Of a stretch of 64,000 nt of DNA, positions 14,923 to 24,051 are shown one piece after another. Both the position numbers and the translations under genes were made by a program. This DNA comes from UMGS1889 sp964540575 (GTDB taxonomy: Bacteria > Bacillota > Clostridia > Oscillospirales > Ruminococcaceae), in contig CAZINI010000006.1 in NCBI GenBank assembly GCA_964540575.1, positions 50,994-114,993 on the forward strand. The letters run 5' to 3'. Position 1 is the first letter of the stretch. Each line of letters starts with the position of its first letter. A model generated the notes under the pieces. The model was not told the DNA's origin, searched no databases, and saw nothing but the letters and a program-made list of their open reading frames with translations.

Positions 14923-17541
14923 ATGCACTGTATAAACTGTTTTAATAGTTCAGATTTCGAAACCGTATGCCCTGCATGCGGTTTTGATATGTCGGAATAT
15001 CACCGCTCGGACGCTCATCTTGCTCCCGGTACAATTCTGGACGGAAGATACGAGATTGGAAGAGTTATCGGCGAGGGAGGCTTCGGCATAACCTATGCTG
15101 CATTCGACACGAAGCTTGGAAATAAATGTGCCATAAAGGAATATTTCCCTCGGCAGTTTTCAACAAGAGATAATTCCGACGCAGGTCACACCAATATAAA
15201 ATATATCACCGGTGCAGAGCAGGATTTTTCGGACGGTCTGAGGCGTTTTCGGAATGAAGCAATGAAGCTTGCCGGGTTTGACGGCATCAGAAGCATTGTA
15301 AATGTAAAAGGCTATCTCAGCGAAAACAATACGGGATATATTGTAATGAATTTCGTTGAGGGTATTTCGCTGAAAGAATACCTTCATGAGCATAGAGAAA
15401 TAATATCTGCCGACAATGCATTTTCACTTATTAAGCCTATTTTTACGGCATTGTCCGAGATAGAAAAGGCAGGCATTATCCACAGAGATATAAGCCCCGA
15501 TAACATTATCATCGGCAGCAGCGGAGAGCCTGTCCTTATTGATTTCGGCTCTGCAAGAGAATATGATAAGGACAAATCTATATCGGTCATTTTAAAGCAC
15601 GGATACGCTCCTCCCGAGCAATACAGTTCGGCAGGCGTTCAGGGACCTTGGACGGATATTTATGCCCTTTGTGCTACCATATACAGAATGATAACGGGTA
15701 TCGTCCCCGCCGATGCAATGGACCGAATAGACGGCAAGGAAAAAATATCACCGCCCTCGAAGTTGGGCGTTAAAATATCAAAGCAGCGTGAAAACGCTAT
15801 CATGAAAGGCTTGGCGGTAAATGCAGACGACCGCTGGAAAACAATCAGCGAGCTGTATAACGCTCTGTACATACAAGATAACAGCTCTGCAAACAAAAAA
15901 AGGCACATGATAACTGCCGCATCGGCTGCGGCTGTGCTGTGCGTTCTGGTGGGAACGGTGCTGATTTTTCCGCATGATACGGAGGACGCTGCTGCCGAAA
16001 ATATCATTCCCGCAGCTGAAACGGATAGCGTTTTACCTGTCACGGAAACGGACATTTACGCAGATATTGCTTCGGGTGAGCTGGAAAACGGCAGCTGGTA
16101 TATTACCTATGACGGCATATTGAATATCAATGCAGCCGGAAAGCTTGATATTGATAACAAAATATGGCTGCAATACAGGGACGATATAAAAAAAGCTGTG
16201 CTGTCCGACAGCATAACTGAGATCGGTGACGGTGCATTTAAAAGGCTTTCCTCACTGGAAGCTGTCATGCTTCCCGATGGCCTCAGATCAATCGGTGCGG
16301 AAGCATTTGCACACACTGCACTGAACGATGCGGACATACCCGAAAGCGTGGGATATATCGGTGAAAAAGCCTTTGAGGATTGCAGCAGCCTTTGCTCTGT
16401 GAAGCTGCCCTCCGCACTGAACGAAATATGTGACAGAACCTTTTTCGGCTGCCTTGCTCTGGAAAAGATAGAGTTGTCCGATACGCTTAAAAATATCGGC
16501 AGCAAAGCCTTTTATAAGTCGGGCGTGAAAAATGTTATTCTGCCTGCAAACAATATTTACATTGGCGAAAATGCCTTCGGTGAATGCAATAGGCTTGAAA
16601 GCGTAACTTTTCCTGCGGAATGTGTTCCTGTCACCGCTGACGGCGGACAGTTTGCATGGGGAAATTCTCTTTCCGACATATTTTTCACGGACGGCATTTC
16701 GCAGGAAACGGCAATAAATGTCCTCAGCTCGCTGGAGGTCAGTCCCGCTTCCTATTACAATGTGCATTTCCCGGAAAATATTGATATTCCCGATGAGCTT
16801 GTGAATGATCTTCCCACCTATATTACAGCCGTGGGCAAAAGCGGCAGTCCTGCGATGATGAAGCTTACAGATGCTATGTATTCTGTGGAGTTTACCGATG
16901 ATTTCGTTCCCGATTTTTATGTTAATCGTGATACGTTATATATAAATTCCGACAGGTATACAGGGTTTATAAATATGGAGATTTCCGCTAATGATTCGGA
17001 TTATATCACAAATATTACTGAAGATCAATTCTTAGACGGAGGTATGATCTATTATAGTCAGTTAGAAGACTATCTTCTGACGCTCTTTCCCGGTATGGAT
17101 ATACAAACGCAAGTTGATCTTCCACGCCATGCTATCGCAGCAAAGCTTTCTTATGCCCCTCCCGAGGTGTCGTGGGATCCCAATAATGTGGTTAGAGATC
17201 CCTTCGGTCACGGCTATTATGGTGATAGTCCTCAAAATCAAATTTACGAAGAGCGTGTGGTCTACACATACTTTTCCGAAATCTCGAAAAATGCTGCCGC
17301 CATAAAAAAAGTGGTACTGGGCAGCAATGTTACAAGGCTCGAAAGCACCTGCCTGAGCAATTATTGCAAGATGGAAAGTATTTTTATCCCCCGCACAGTC
17401 ACCGAGATATCCGATTTTGCATTTAATTGCCCGCAAGTATATACAACTCCCGGTGACAGCGGCTATATTGAGTACTACGCCAATCGTTTTCATCATGATT
17501 TAGAATATGTTGAAAATGCAGAGGTATTGAAAAATTTATAA
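14923..17541 (+). CDS. Zinc-ribbon transmembrane Ser/Thr kinase with LRR ectodomain
   Basis: 872-aa receptor-like kinase. Residues 3-19 form a zinc ribbon (CINC and CPAC). The kinase domain spans about 43-310: Gly loop GEGGFGITY, Lys in CAIKEY, catalytic HRDISPDN (H187), DFG at 207 and activation segment APPEQ. A transmembrane helix follows at about 327-347, then an exterior part with BspA-type LRR_5 units (about 415-565) and a beta-rich end that closes with one more LRR-like stretch. It should phosphorylate Ser/Thr on cytosolic partners in response to an external ligand. AAGGGTGA is the ribosome binding site. Followed after 19 nt by a second kinase and then a PP2C phosphatase, so they are likely one operon. 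Confidence 0.9.
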   Translation: MHCINCFNSSDFETVCPACGFDMSEYHRSDAHLAPGTILDGRYEIGRVIGEGGFGITYAAFDTKLGNKCAIKEYFPRQFSTRDNSDAGHTNIKYITGAEQDFSDGLRRFRNEAMKLAGFDGIRSIVNVKGYLSENNTGYIVMNFVEGISLKEYLHEHREIISADNAFSLIKPIFTALSEIEKAGIIHRDISPDNIIIGSSGEPVLIDFGSAREYDKDKSISVILKHGYAPPEQYSSAGVQGPWTDIYALCATIYRMITGIVPADAMDRIDGKEKISPPSKLGVKISKQRENAIMKGLAVNADDRWKTISELYNALYIQDNSSANKKRHMITAASAAAVLCVLVGTVLIFPHDTEDAAAENIIPAAETDSVLPVTETDIYADIASGELENGSWYITYDGILNINAAGKLDIDNKIWLQYRDDIKKAVLSDSITEIGDGAFKRLSSLEAVMLPDGLRSIGAEAFAHTALNDADIPESVGYIGEKAFEDCSSLCSVKLPSALNEICDRTFFGCLALEKIELSDTLKNIGSKAFYKSGVKNVILPANNIYIGENAFGECNRLESVTFPAECVPVTADGGQFAWGNSLSDIFFTDGISQETAINVLSSLEVSPASYYNVHFPENIDIPDELVNDLPTYITAVGKSGSPAMMKLTDAMYSVEFTDDFVPDFYVNRDTLYINSDRYTGFINMEISANDSDYITNITEDQFLDGGMIYYSQLEDYLLTLFPGMDIQTQVDLPRHAIAAKLSYAPPEVSWDPNNVVRDPFGHGYYGDSPQNQIYEERVVYTYFSEISKNAAAIKKVVLGSNVTRLESTCLSNYCKMESIFIPRTVTEISDFAFNCPQVYTTPGDSGYIEYYANRFHHDLEYVENAEVLKNL

Positions 17542-17560
17542 CATATAAGGAGAAAAAAAT

Positions 17561-19348
17561 ATGGAAATGTGTCCCGACTGCTTCGGCAGTAATATTAGAG
17601 ACGGTATTTGCACCGACTGCGGATTTAACACAAATGAATATGTTCGTGAGGATTATCAGCTGCCCCTGTTTGCCGTCATAGGCGGAAAATATATTATCGG
17701 ACGGGTGATAGGCGAGGGCGGCTTCGGCATAACATATACCGCCTTCAATAAGGAGCTTAATGCAAAATATGCGGTGAAGGAATATTATCCTGCCGAAATA
17801 TCAGGGCGAGGCAGCTCCTCTCCCGACGGTACTACTATCTATCCTTTTTCGGGCTGTGACGGCGAATTCAATAAGGGGCTTGAACGCTTTGAGCGTGAGG
17901 CAAGGCAGCTTGCACAATTTGACGGAATATCGGGTATAGTCAATGTTAAGGACTATATTAACGAAAATGGCACGGGATATATTTTCATGGAGTTTGTCAG
18001 CGGCATATCTCTGGAAAAATATCTGACGGAGCATGGGGGCAAAATAAGCTTCAATGAGGCTGCGGAAATATTAAAACCTGTAATTTCGGCACTTTCACAG
18101 GTACATCGCAAAATGATAATACACCGTGATATAAGTCCCGATAATATTATACTTACAGAAAACCTCGGTCCTGTGCTGATAGATTTCGGTGCTTCAAGAC
18201 AGTATGATACGGACAAAAGTATTTCGGTCATATTAAAGTATGGATATGCACCCTATGAGCAGTACAGCCGTCACGGAGAACAGGGACCATGGACTGACAT
18301 TTATGCCCTTTGTGCAACGTTTTACCGAATGGTAACGGGAAAAAAGCCGCCCGATTCGGTCGTGCGTATACAGGATTCGACAGAGCTTATGCCGTTATCG
18401 GAGATATGCAAGGATATTCCGCCTGCCTGTGAAGCGGCAATAATGAAGGGTCTTGCTGTAAGAAAAAAAGACCGTCTGCAAAGTATGGATGAGCTGTATG
18501 AGGTTCTGTATGGCAGCAGTAAGGCAGGGCTTCGGAAAAAGCCGATAATTGCGGCTGCTTCGGTGGCTGCGGTCATTATCGCAGCGTCATTTGCAGCATA
18601 TAAATTACCCGATACGGACGCTGAAATAGCCGATACTTTACCGACTTCGGAAATTGCTGATGTACAGCAAACCGAAACGACACAGACATCTATTGAAATA
18701 ATGACCGCAGCACCAAGCTTTGACCCATATTGTCCCACAGTAGTGTACGGTCTTCCGTCTTATGAAGATGAAGCGTATATCAGAGGAAGGCTCGTTATTG
18801 ACCTTGACAATACCGAAAGGATCGCCGCAGAAGACCAATCAGAGCTTGTATATGGGAATCAGACAGGCGGTTCTCCTATTATGGAAATAATTCCGGAGTC
18901 ACCGTTTGAGAAAGAAGAAAAAAAAGAAATCGATTCAGTTGGTATAATGTATCTATCACCTGTCATAAAAAAATTCAGCAATTATGTATACGAACACGGC
19001 TTTGACTTTGCAAAGGATAAGCCTGTATACAGCTATGTCAAGGAGGATATGGACGGGGACGGCGAAAATGAATACTACATTTGTGCAACACTTGCACTGG
19101 ATAATTCCGAAACGGCGTTTCTGCTTTATTATAAGGAAAGCGACGGCAGTATGGAGCTTATCTGCTGCGGTAAGCTCCCCAAGAACGCTGAGAAATGCGA
19201 AAGCATATTCGAACGTGATGCACAGATTTTCTATCGGTCGGGAGAAAAATATCTTTCCGCCGATATTAGCAATGACAATAGCCGTTACCTTGAATTGTAC
19301 GTGAACAGATTTGAAAAGATCGATAAAGAGAACGAAAATGGTCAATAA
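17561..19348 (+). CDS. Second zinc-ribbon transmembrane Ser/Thr kinase
   Basis: 595-aa paralogue of the preceding kinase. N-terminal zinc ribbon (CPDC and CTDC), kinase domain about 43-310 with GEGGFGITY, AVKEYY Lys, HRDISPDN (H188) and DFG at 208, APYEQ activation loop, then a transmembrane helix at about 327-345 and a distinct exterior domain. That domain has no LRRs; it contains an acidic DMDGDGENEYYI stretch resembling calcium-binding repeats of VCBS/FG-GAP proteins. Different ectodomains on two otherwise similar kinases imply different inputs into one phosphorylation output. Ribosome binding site AAGGAG. Confidence 0.9.
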   Translation: MEMCPDCFGSNIRDGICTDCGFNTNEYVREDYQLPLFAVIGGKYIIGRVIGEGGFGITYTAFNKELNAKYAVKEYYPAEISGRGSSSPDGTTIYPFSGCDGEFNKGLERFEREARQLAQFDGISGIVNVKDYINENGTGYIFMEFVSGISLEKYLTEHGGKISFNEAAEILKPVISALSQVHRKMIIHRDISPDNIILTENLGPVLIDFGASRQYDTDKSISVILKYGYAPYEQYSRHGEQGPWTDIYALCATFYRMVTGKKPPDSVVRIQDSTELMPLSEICKDIPPACEAAIMKGLAVRKKDRLQSMDELYEVLYGSSKAGLRKKPIIAAASVAAVIIAASFAAYKLPDTDAEIADTLPTSEIADVQQTETTQTSIEIMTAAPSFDPYCPTVVYGLPSYEDEAYIRGRLVIDLDNTERIAAEDQSELVYGNQTGGSPIMEIIPESPFEKEEKKEIDSVGIMYLSPVIKKFSNYVYEHGFDFAKDKPVYSYVKEDMDGDGENEYYICATLALDNSETAFLLYYKESDGSMELICCGKLPKNAEKCESIFERDAQIFYRSGEKYLSADISNDNSRYLELYVNRFEKIDKENENGQ

Positions 19349-19380
19349 TACTAATTTCTAATTTAGAGTCTATAAGGAGA

Positions 19381-19420
19381 GCCGCCTAAAAGGCGGCAAG
19401 TCAAAACCGTCGGTTTTGAC
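19381..19420 (+). promoter_or_regulatory. Two back-to-back hairpins between kinase and phosphatase
   Basis: GCCGCCT/AGGCGGC (19381-19397) is followed after 2 nt by GTCAAAACC/GGTTTTGAC (19400-19420). No T tract follows, so partial termination, mRNA processing or 3' protection that sets the kinase:phosphatase ratio is plausible. Confidence 0.5.
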
Positions 19421-19451
19421 GGAAATAGTATAAGCAGAAAGGGGCATATAT

Positions 19452-20177
19452 ATGGAATACGCATACATATGCGAACAGGGCGGAAGAGCAGTTAACGAGG
19501 ATTCCGTAATTGTCAGGACAGAAAACGGCAAGCTTGCGGCAGCTGTTGCGGACGGTCTGGGAAGCTGCGGCGGGGGAAAAAAAGCATCGGAAACGGTAGT
19601 AAAAACCATTTCCGATAATTTTGACAAGATGACGTCACTAAAAAGCGAACTGATAACCGAGGTGCTTGAGCAGGCTAACCGCAGCATTATATGCAATCAG
19701 ACCAAAATGGTGAAAATGAAAAGCACGGTGGCTGTACTTGCCGCAGATGCCGATAAGCGAAAGTTTATCTGGGCATATATCGGCGATTCACGTTTGTACC
19801 ATTTTGTTAACGGCAGGATAATATCACATACAAAGGATCACAGCGTATCACAGATAAAGGTTGAAATGGGTGAAATAACCGAAGCACAGATACGTTCGGA
19901 CATTGACCGCAACAGGCTTGTCAGGGCACTTGGTGCTGCCGATGATAAAATCAAGCCCGCCATAAGCTCAATTTATACAGCCGAGCACAAGGACGATAGA
20001 AACGCATTTCTCCTGTGTTCCGACGGATTCTGGCAATACGTTCTGGAAAATGAAATGGAGGACACTCTGCGTTGCTCGCATTCTCCCGATGAATGGCTGG
20101 GTGCTATGCAGGAAATACTTTCTTCACGCTGCGGCAAGGGCTGCGATAATTATTCTGCTATCGTACTGATCGAATAA
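19452..20177 (+). CDS. PP2C-family Ser/Thr phosphatase
   Basis: 241-aa PPM/PP2C phosphatase, compact bacterial form. Metal-binding motifs are visible: NEDS near residue 16, ADGLGSCGGG, GDSRLYHFVNG, and LLCSDGFW followed by the terminal GCDNYSAIVL. No membrane segment. AGAAAGGGG precedes the ATG. It lies behind two Ser/Thr kinases and should reverse their phosphorylation, forming a kinase-phosphatase switch. It is convergent with the AAA/TelA operon; repeat copy B separates them. Confidence 0.92.
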   Translation: MEYAYICEQGGRAVNEDSVIVRTENGKLAAAVADGLGSCGGGKKASETVVKTISDNFDKMTSLKSELITEVLEQANRSIICNQTKMVKMKSTVAVLAADADKRKFIWAYIGDSRLYHFVNGRIISHTKDHSVSQIKVEMGEITEAQIRSDIDRNRLVRALGAADDKIKPAISSIYTAEHKDDRNAFLLCSDGFWQYVLENEMEDTLRCSHSPDEWLGAMQEILSSRCGKGCDNYSAIVLIE

Positions 20178-20203
20178 ACCGCTGCGGTTAATTTCCTCTA
20201 TTA

Positions 20204-20304
20204 TACTAAACACCATTAGAATTATGGAGAAGAAATCGCCGTAAAAGCTTTGATATATGCGGTTTTGCGGCGAGAGATTCCCATAATTCAATGAGTGTTT
20301 AGTA
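20204..20304 (-). repeat. Inverted-repeat element, copy B (101 bp)
   Basis: Read on the reverse strand it matches copy C over its full 101 bp, with TACTAAACAC and GTGTTTAGTA termini, the outer stem ATTATGG/CCATAAT and an inner stem CGCCG/CGGCG. It lies between two convergent genes, so at this locus it is not a 5' leader of either. Confidence 0.9.
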
Positions 20305-20325
20305 TTATACCGCAGCAGACGTCAA

Positions 20326-21015
20326 TCAGTTTACCGTGGAGGCAAAAGAGAATATCTTTTCCGCTGTTAACCTGCCTGTTTCAAATGACCTTCTGATGTC
20401 ATCTGCAGCACAGGACGCTTTTGCCTGTGACAGCTGCGATCTCCATAATGGCAAAAGTGTTGTTTCAACCGACGCTATACCCGAAAGAAGGCTGCTGTTC
20501 CTTGTCAACATGGTATCAATAAGCTGCCGATTATTTTCTGCCAATATAAGAGATATATTTATATCCCTGACCTGATGCTGCAAAAGCTGCCTTTCATTTT
20601 CAGATGATTCGGCGTCCGAGCAGATAAAGCTGCTTATTTTCTTTTCAAGTGTCAAGAGAATATCGCTCTCTTTCCTGAGTTTATCCGAAAGTGTTCTGAG
20701 CAGCTCATTTGTCTTGTAAAGCTCGGTCAAGGCTCCTTTAAGTTCAGCCTGAAAGCCGTTCAGACCTTCTTCTGTTTCGTCTATTCTTTCAAGCACACGG
20801 GCAAGGTAAATATACTTTTTTATTCCGCTGACATCGGGGATATTTTCCGTCCTGAGCGATGAGGCTGCAGCGGTCAGCGTATCGCATATTTTTTCGGTCG
20901 GGTCATTTTGCGAAAGCCCGAACAATATATTCGCCGCCGATGCTATTGCCTTTCTTGCTCTGTCCGACTCTGCAAGATAAGCTGTTGTTTCAGAGTGCTC
21001 TGTCAATTCGTGCAT
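20326..21015 (-). CDS. TelA-like coiled-coil protein
   Basis: 229-aa, almost entirely helical protein without signal peptide. The C-terminal half resembles the TelA/YceH (toxic anion resistance) family: an NRQLIDT.L motif, then TTLLPLWRSQLSQAKA and a final helix. It is shorter than typical TelA (about 350 aa). TelA proteins occur with tellurite-resistance and general stress systems alongside AAA ATPases and VWA proteins; their biochemical role is not settled. Its start overlaps the preceding gene by 26 nt, indicating translational coupling as last gene of the operon. The family call is by eye. Confidence 0.65.
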   Translation of the reverse strand: MHELTEHSETTAYLAESDRARKAIASAANILFGLSQNDPTEKICDTLTAAASSLRTENIPDVSGIKKYIYLARVLERIDETEEGLNGFQAELKGALTELYKTNELLRTLSDKLRKESDILLTLEKKISSFICSDAESSENERQLLQHQVRDINISLILAENNRQLIDTMLTRNSSLLSGIASVETTLLPLWRSQLSQAKASCAADDIRRSFETGRLTAEKIFSFASTVN

Positions 21016-21910
21016 TTTTTTCTTCGCCTGCCTTCATAAGCGGGATAACTATGCTGTCATCTATTCCCATTATACGAAACATTTCCGCTCCGTCAGAGAA
21101 GAGGTTTTCGCCTGTTATCCCCATTTCATCGGGAGATGAAATGACCATATTTTTTTGGGATATATCGAAAATATTGCGGAACTGTCCGTCGCTTAATGCT
21201 ATTCCGTAATTTGGATACCATTCGCTGCATTCAAAGGGAACAGATTCCATCACCCGAAAAACTATCCGTCTGACAAATTCTCTCGAACAGATAGGGTAAA
21301 AGCATTTTTTTGCATTCAGAAGTTCCTGAGGAGATTTCAGAGATATTTCAAAGACAAATATTTCATTTCTGATATATACGCCCATAAACACCTTGAAATT
21401 TACGCCTATACCTTCCGATTCAAGGAGCTTTACAAGGCTGAGAGAAAGCACTCCTCTGTTTAAAATGGCACTGTGTGTCGTCTGAGAAGGGCAGGCAAGA
21501 TTAAAATAAACGGTGCAGAATTTCTTTTCCTTTGCACGTTCACGGCGATACATAGCCTTTGGACTGCCTGCCACAAATGCGGGAACATTGGGGTGTGAGC
21601 CTGCAACAGATCTCTCCATTCTGCGGGAATGCACCTTTACGGGAACGTATTTCTCAAGCTCCTTCTGCATTTTCAAGACCACATTATAATCGCCTTCATA
21701 GCCGCCCAGACAGTATTCAAGTGCCTTCTCAAAGGGCACGCCCGCAAAAAAACTATCCCCGATAATACTGTGCTGTTTTGCAAAAACTTTTTTGTTTACC
21801 TCAGGGTCTTCGGATAAATACATATAAAGCTCGCCCAAGCTTTTGAACGATACCTTATATATTTTCATAAATTTATATGGGATCATTTCCGTAACGGGAT
21901 AACCGCTCAT
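20990..21910 (-). CDS. Putative AAA-partner protein (phage VWA-like, DUF7192-like)
   Basis: 306-aa soluble protein. It resembles, from memory, phage and plasmid proteins of the DUF7192 type found next to AAA ATPases: a basic RRMERSVAGSHPNVPAFV-AGSPKAM region and then a beta/alpha domain (KKFCTVYFNLACPSQTTHSA, GIGVNFKVFMGVY). Such proteins may be divergent VWA-like adaptors for the ATPase. ATG 21910 overlaps the ATPase stop (ATGA), so the two are translationally coupled and probably form a complex, as MoxR ATPases do with VWA partners. The family call is tentative. Confidence 0.65.
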   Translation of the reverse strand: MSGYPVTEMIPYKFMKIYKVSFKSLGELYMYLSEDPEVNKKVFAKQHSIIGDSFFAGVPFEKALEYCLGGYEGDYNVVLKMQKELEKYVPVKVHSRRMERSVAGSHPNVPAFVAGSPKAMYRRERAKEKKFCTVYFNLACPSQTTHSAILNRGVLSLSLVKLLESEGIGVNFKVFMGVYIRNEIFVFEISLKSPQELLNAKKCFYPICSREFVRRIVFRVMESVPFECSEWYPNYGIALSDGQFRNIFDISQKNMVISSPDEMGITGENLFSDGAEMFRIMGIDDSIVIPLMKAGEEKNARIDRAL

Positions 21911-24051
21911 CGGCTGCCTCCGTTCTCGGCTATCTCCGATACACGCTTTTCAAACAGCTTGAAAATAGCAGAGCTTTCACGCGTTTCGGAATAGTATTCT
22001 TCCATCTGCTTTACGATAAACAGAAGGTAATCCGTGTCTTTTGTTTCGATAAATTCATAGTCAATGATAGCCGCTTCGTCAAAGCTTTTGTGGTCGAGAT
22101 ATTTTTTGATGGTCGCAGCGTCACGGGTGGTAAATATTCCCGGTGCGGAACAGTCATTTGCACGGCTCCATCTGTCGGTAGCATTCCTAAACTGCACCGC
22201 AAAATCAAACCACTGAGGATATTCGGAAAGTATCTGCTTTTCAAGACGGTTGTCATAATTTACATACATTGCAGTAAATCTCTGCTGGACAGATTCCTCG
22301 ATTTTTTCACGGGTGCTGTAATTTCTGTCAGCACCGCTGCCGGCAGTATTTCCCGCAGCTATTATCCTGAAATTAGGGTGGCGAATTACTCTTTCGCCGT
22401 TGGGGAAACAATAGCTTGCATTTCTTCCGTCTGACATAAAGCTGTTGAGTTTTACCGCTGCCCTTGAATTGGAATTGTCAAATTCATCACAGAAAACTAT
22501 CCCGCCGTATTTGTATGCTCTGTAAAATGCAGGATAACTATATCCGCCCGATGCAGTCTGAAATCCGAGAATGTCATATTCTTCATTTATGTAGCCAATA
22601 TCAATAAATTCAATTCCAAGCAAGGCTGCTATCTGCTGAACAAGAAATGTTTTTCCGCAGCCCGATGGACCGATAAGATACGGATTGGAATTTTCTATGA
22701 CCGCCGTGATAACATCATTAAATCTGTCGTGATAAAGAGTGCCGTTCTCGGCTATGTCTTTTTCCTTTATCCTGCTCAGCTCTTCAAACCTTTCGGTGAA
22801 CGGGATACTTTCATTGAAAAAGAAATTCACCGTCATATCGGGAGGTGTTCTGTACACCTCACTTAATTCCGACGAAGCAGGCATTGACACCGCCGAAGCC
22901 GAAACAGGTACAGCTTGGACCTGTGGAGTATTCTCATCAAATTTCCTGCTGAATTCCTCAACATGGATTATCTTCTCAATAAGTCCGTCAGTCTGATTCA
23001 GTTCTTTGATGATGCTCTTTACCTCATCGCTTTGGAGCATTGCGGCAGCCCGCTCGACTGCCTTGTTTGCCTCGGTGTTTATTCGGTAAAGGTCGGCAGA
23101 TGTGCTTTCCTTTATGCTCTCGGATACCATTCGCAGCTCTCTTATCTTACTGTCGGCAGAGAAAATGAGGTCCTGCATAAGCTTGTCCTTGTCAATATCA
23201 AGCCTTTTCTGCTCGGCAGAAAGCATTTCTTCATAGGCACGCTTCACATCAAGAATTGCTGAAGATGCTTCGCTGCGTATGCTTTGTGTTTCGGAAGCGG
23301 AAATGCTTCTGAGTGTCTGCTCGCAGCTTTCTGCCAAAGCCTTGTAGCTTGCGGAATGCTTTTCCGATGCGGCAAGCTTTTTTTCGGCAGCTTCAAGCAT
23401 CATTTCTGCTTTTCTTGTATTAATGTCCGCAGCGTTGAGGGATTCCTCGCTGACATCATATATTCCCGCCGATCTTTCCACAAGAGAAACAAGGGACTTC
23501 ATTGTTTCCGAGGTGTCCTGAGCAAGTGACAGCTTTTCCGCCGCATTTATGACCGACATGCCGAATGCCTGCTCATCTGTAAAATACTGACGCACTGCCA
23601 CGGCATAACTTGTTATCATTTCCAAATTTTCTTTGATATTGTGGATATACATAAGCGAACTCATAACGTTTATGTATATTAGCTTATCCGAAAAAGAAAC
23701 ATACAGCGGTGCGGAAAAAATATCAAAAGCATATATTCCGTCCTTCTCAAATATTTTCAGAAAAACGGCTTTGAGAAACTCATAGTTTTCTGTGTTTTCT
23801 CCCAAAGGGATAACTGTGCTGTATATTTCCTCCGCATCATTAAGTGCTTCTCTGATGCTTCCGTATTTTTTCAGCACAAGAATTCTTTCTGCGATCTCTG
23901 CCAGCAGATCGATCGAGCCAAAAGGATTTTTTTCGGGATTTTTCTTTACGTCACTCAGTAATGAGCTTAATTCAATATATCTTCCATCCTTATTTACAAG
24001 TGATTTTATCTGCTCTGTCACAATATCAAATTTGCTTTTCTTAGCTGCCAT
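21907..24051 (-). CDS. AAA ATPase, dynein/MoxR-like, with coiled-coil N-terminus
   Basis: 714-aa protein with a helical N-terminal half (predicted coiled coil around residues 210-350) and a C-terminal AAA_5-type ATPase. Walker A is GPSGCGKT, Walker B is GIVFCDEFD, and sensor 1 is IIAAGNT; an arginine-rich QQRFTA follows. These ATPases remodel protein complexes, generally with a VWA-type partner. The start ATG 24051 has GGGGGA 7 nt upstream and overlaps the previous gene by 11 nt. Second gene of a four-gene operon from the promoter at 25176-25204. No lipid or membrane signals; cytosolic. Confidence 0.88.
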   Translation of the reverse strand: MAAKKSKFDIVTEQIKSLVNKDGRYIELSSLLSDVKKNPEKNPFGSIDLLAEIAERILVLKKYGSIREALNDAEEIYSTVIPLGENTENYEFLKAVFLKIFEKDGIYAFDIFSAPLYVSFSDKLIYINVMSSLMYIHNIKENLEMITSYAVAVRQYFTDEQAFGMSVINAAEKLSLAQDTSETMKSLVSLVERSAGIYDVSEESLNAADINTRKAEMMLEAAEKKLAASEKHSASYKALAESCEQTLRSISASETQSIRSEASSAILDVKRAYEEMLSAEQKRLDIDKDKLMQDLIFSADSKIRELRMVSESIKESTSADLYRINTEANKAVERAAAMLQSDEVKSIIKELNQTDGLIEKIIHVEEFSRKFDENTPQVQAVPVSASAVSMPASSELSEVYRTPPDMTVNFFFNESIPFTERFEELSRIKEKDIAENGTLYHDRFNDVITAVIENSNPYLIGPSGCGKTFLVQQIAALLGIEFIDIGYINEEYDILGFQTASGGYSYPAFYRAYKYGGIVFCDEFDNSNSRAAVKLNSFMSDGRNASYCFPNGERVIRHPNFRIIAAGNTAGSGADRNYSTREKIEESVQQRFTAMYVNYDNRLEKQILSEYPQWFDFAVQFRNATDRWSRANDCSAPGIFTTRDAATIKKYLDHKSFDEAAIIDYEFIETKDTDYLLFIVKQMEEYYSETRESSAIFKLFEKRVSEIAENGGSR

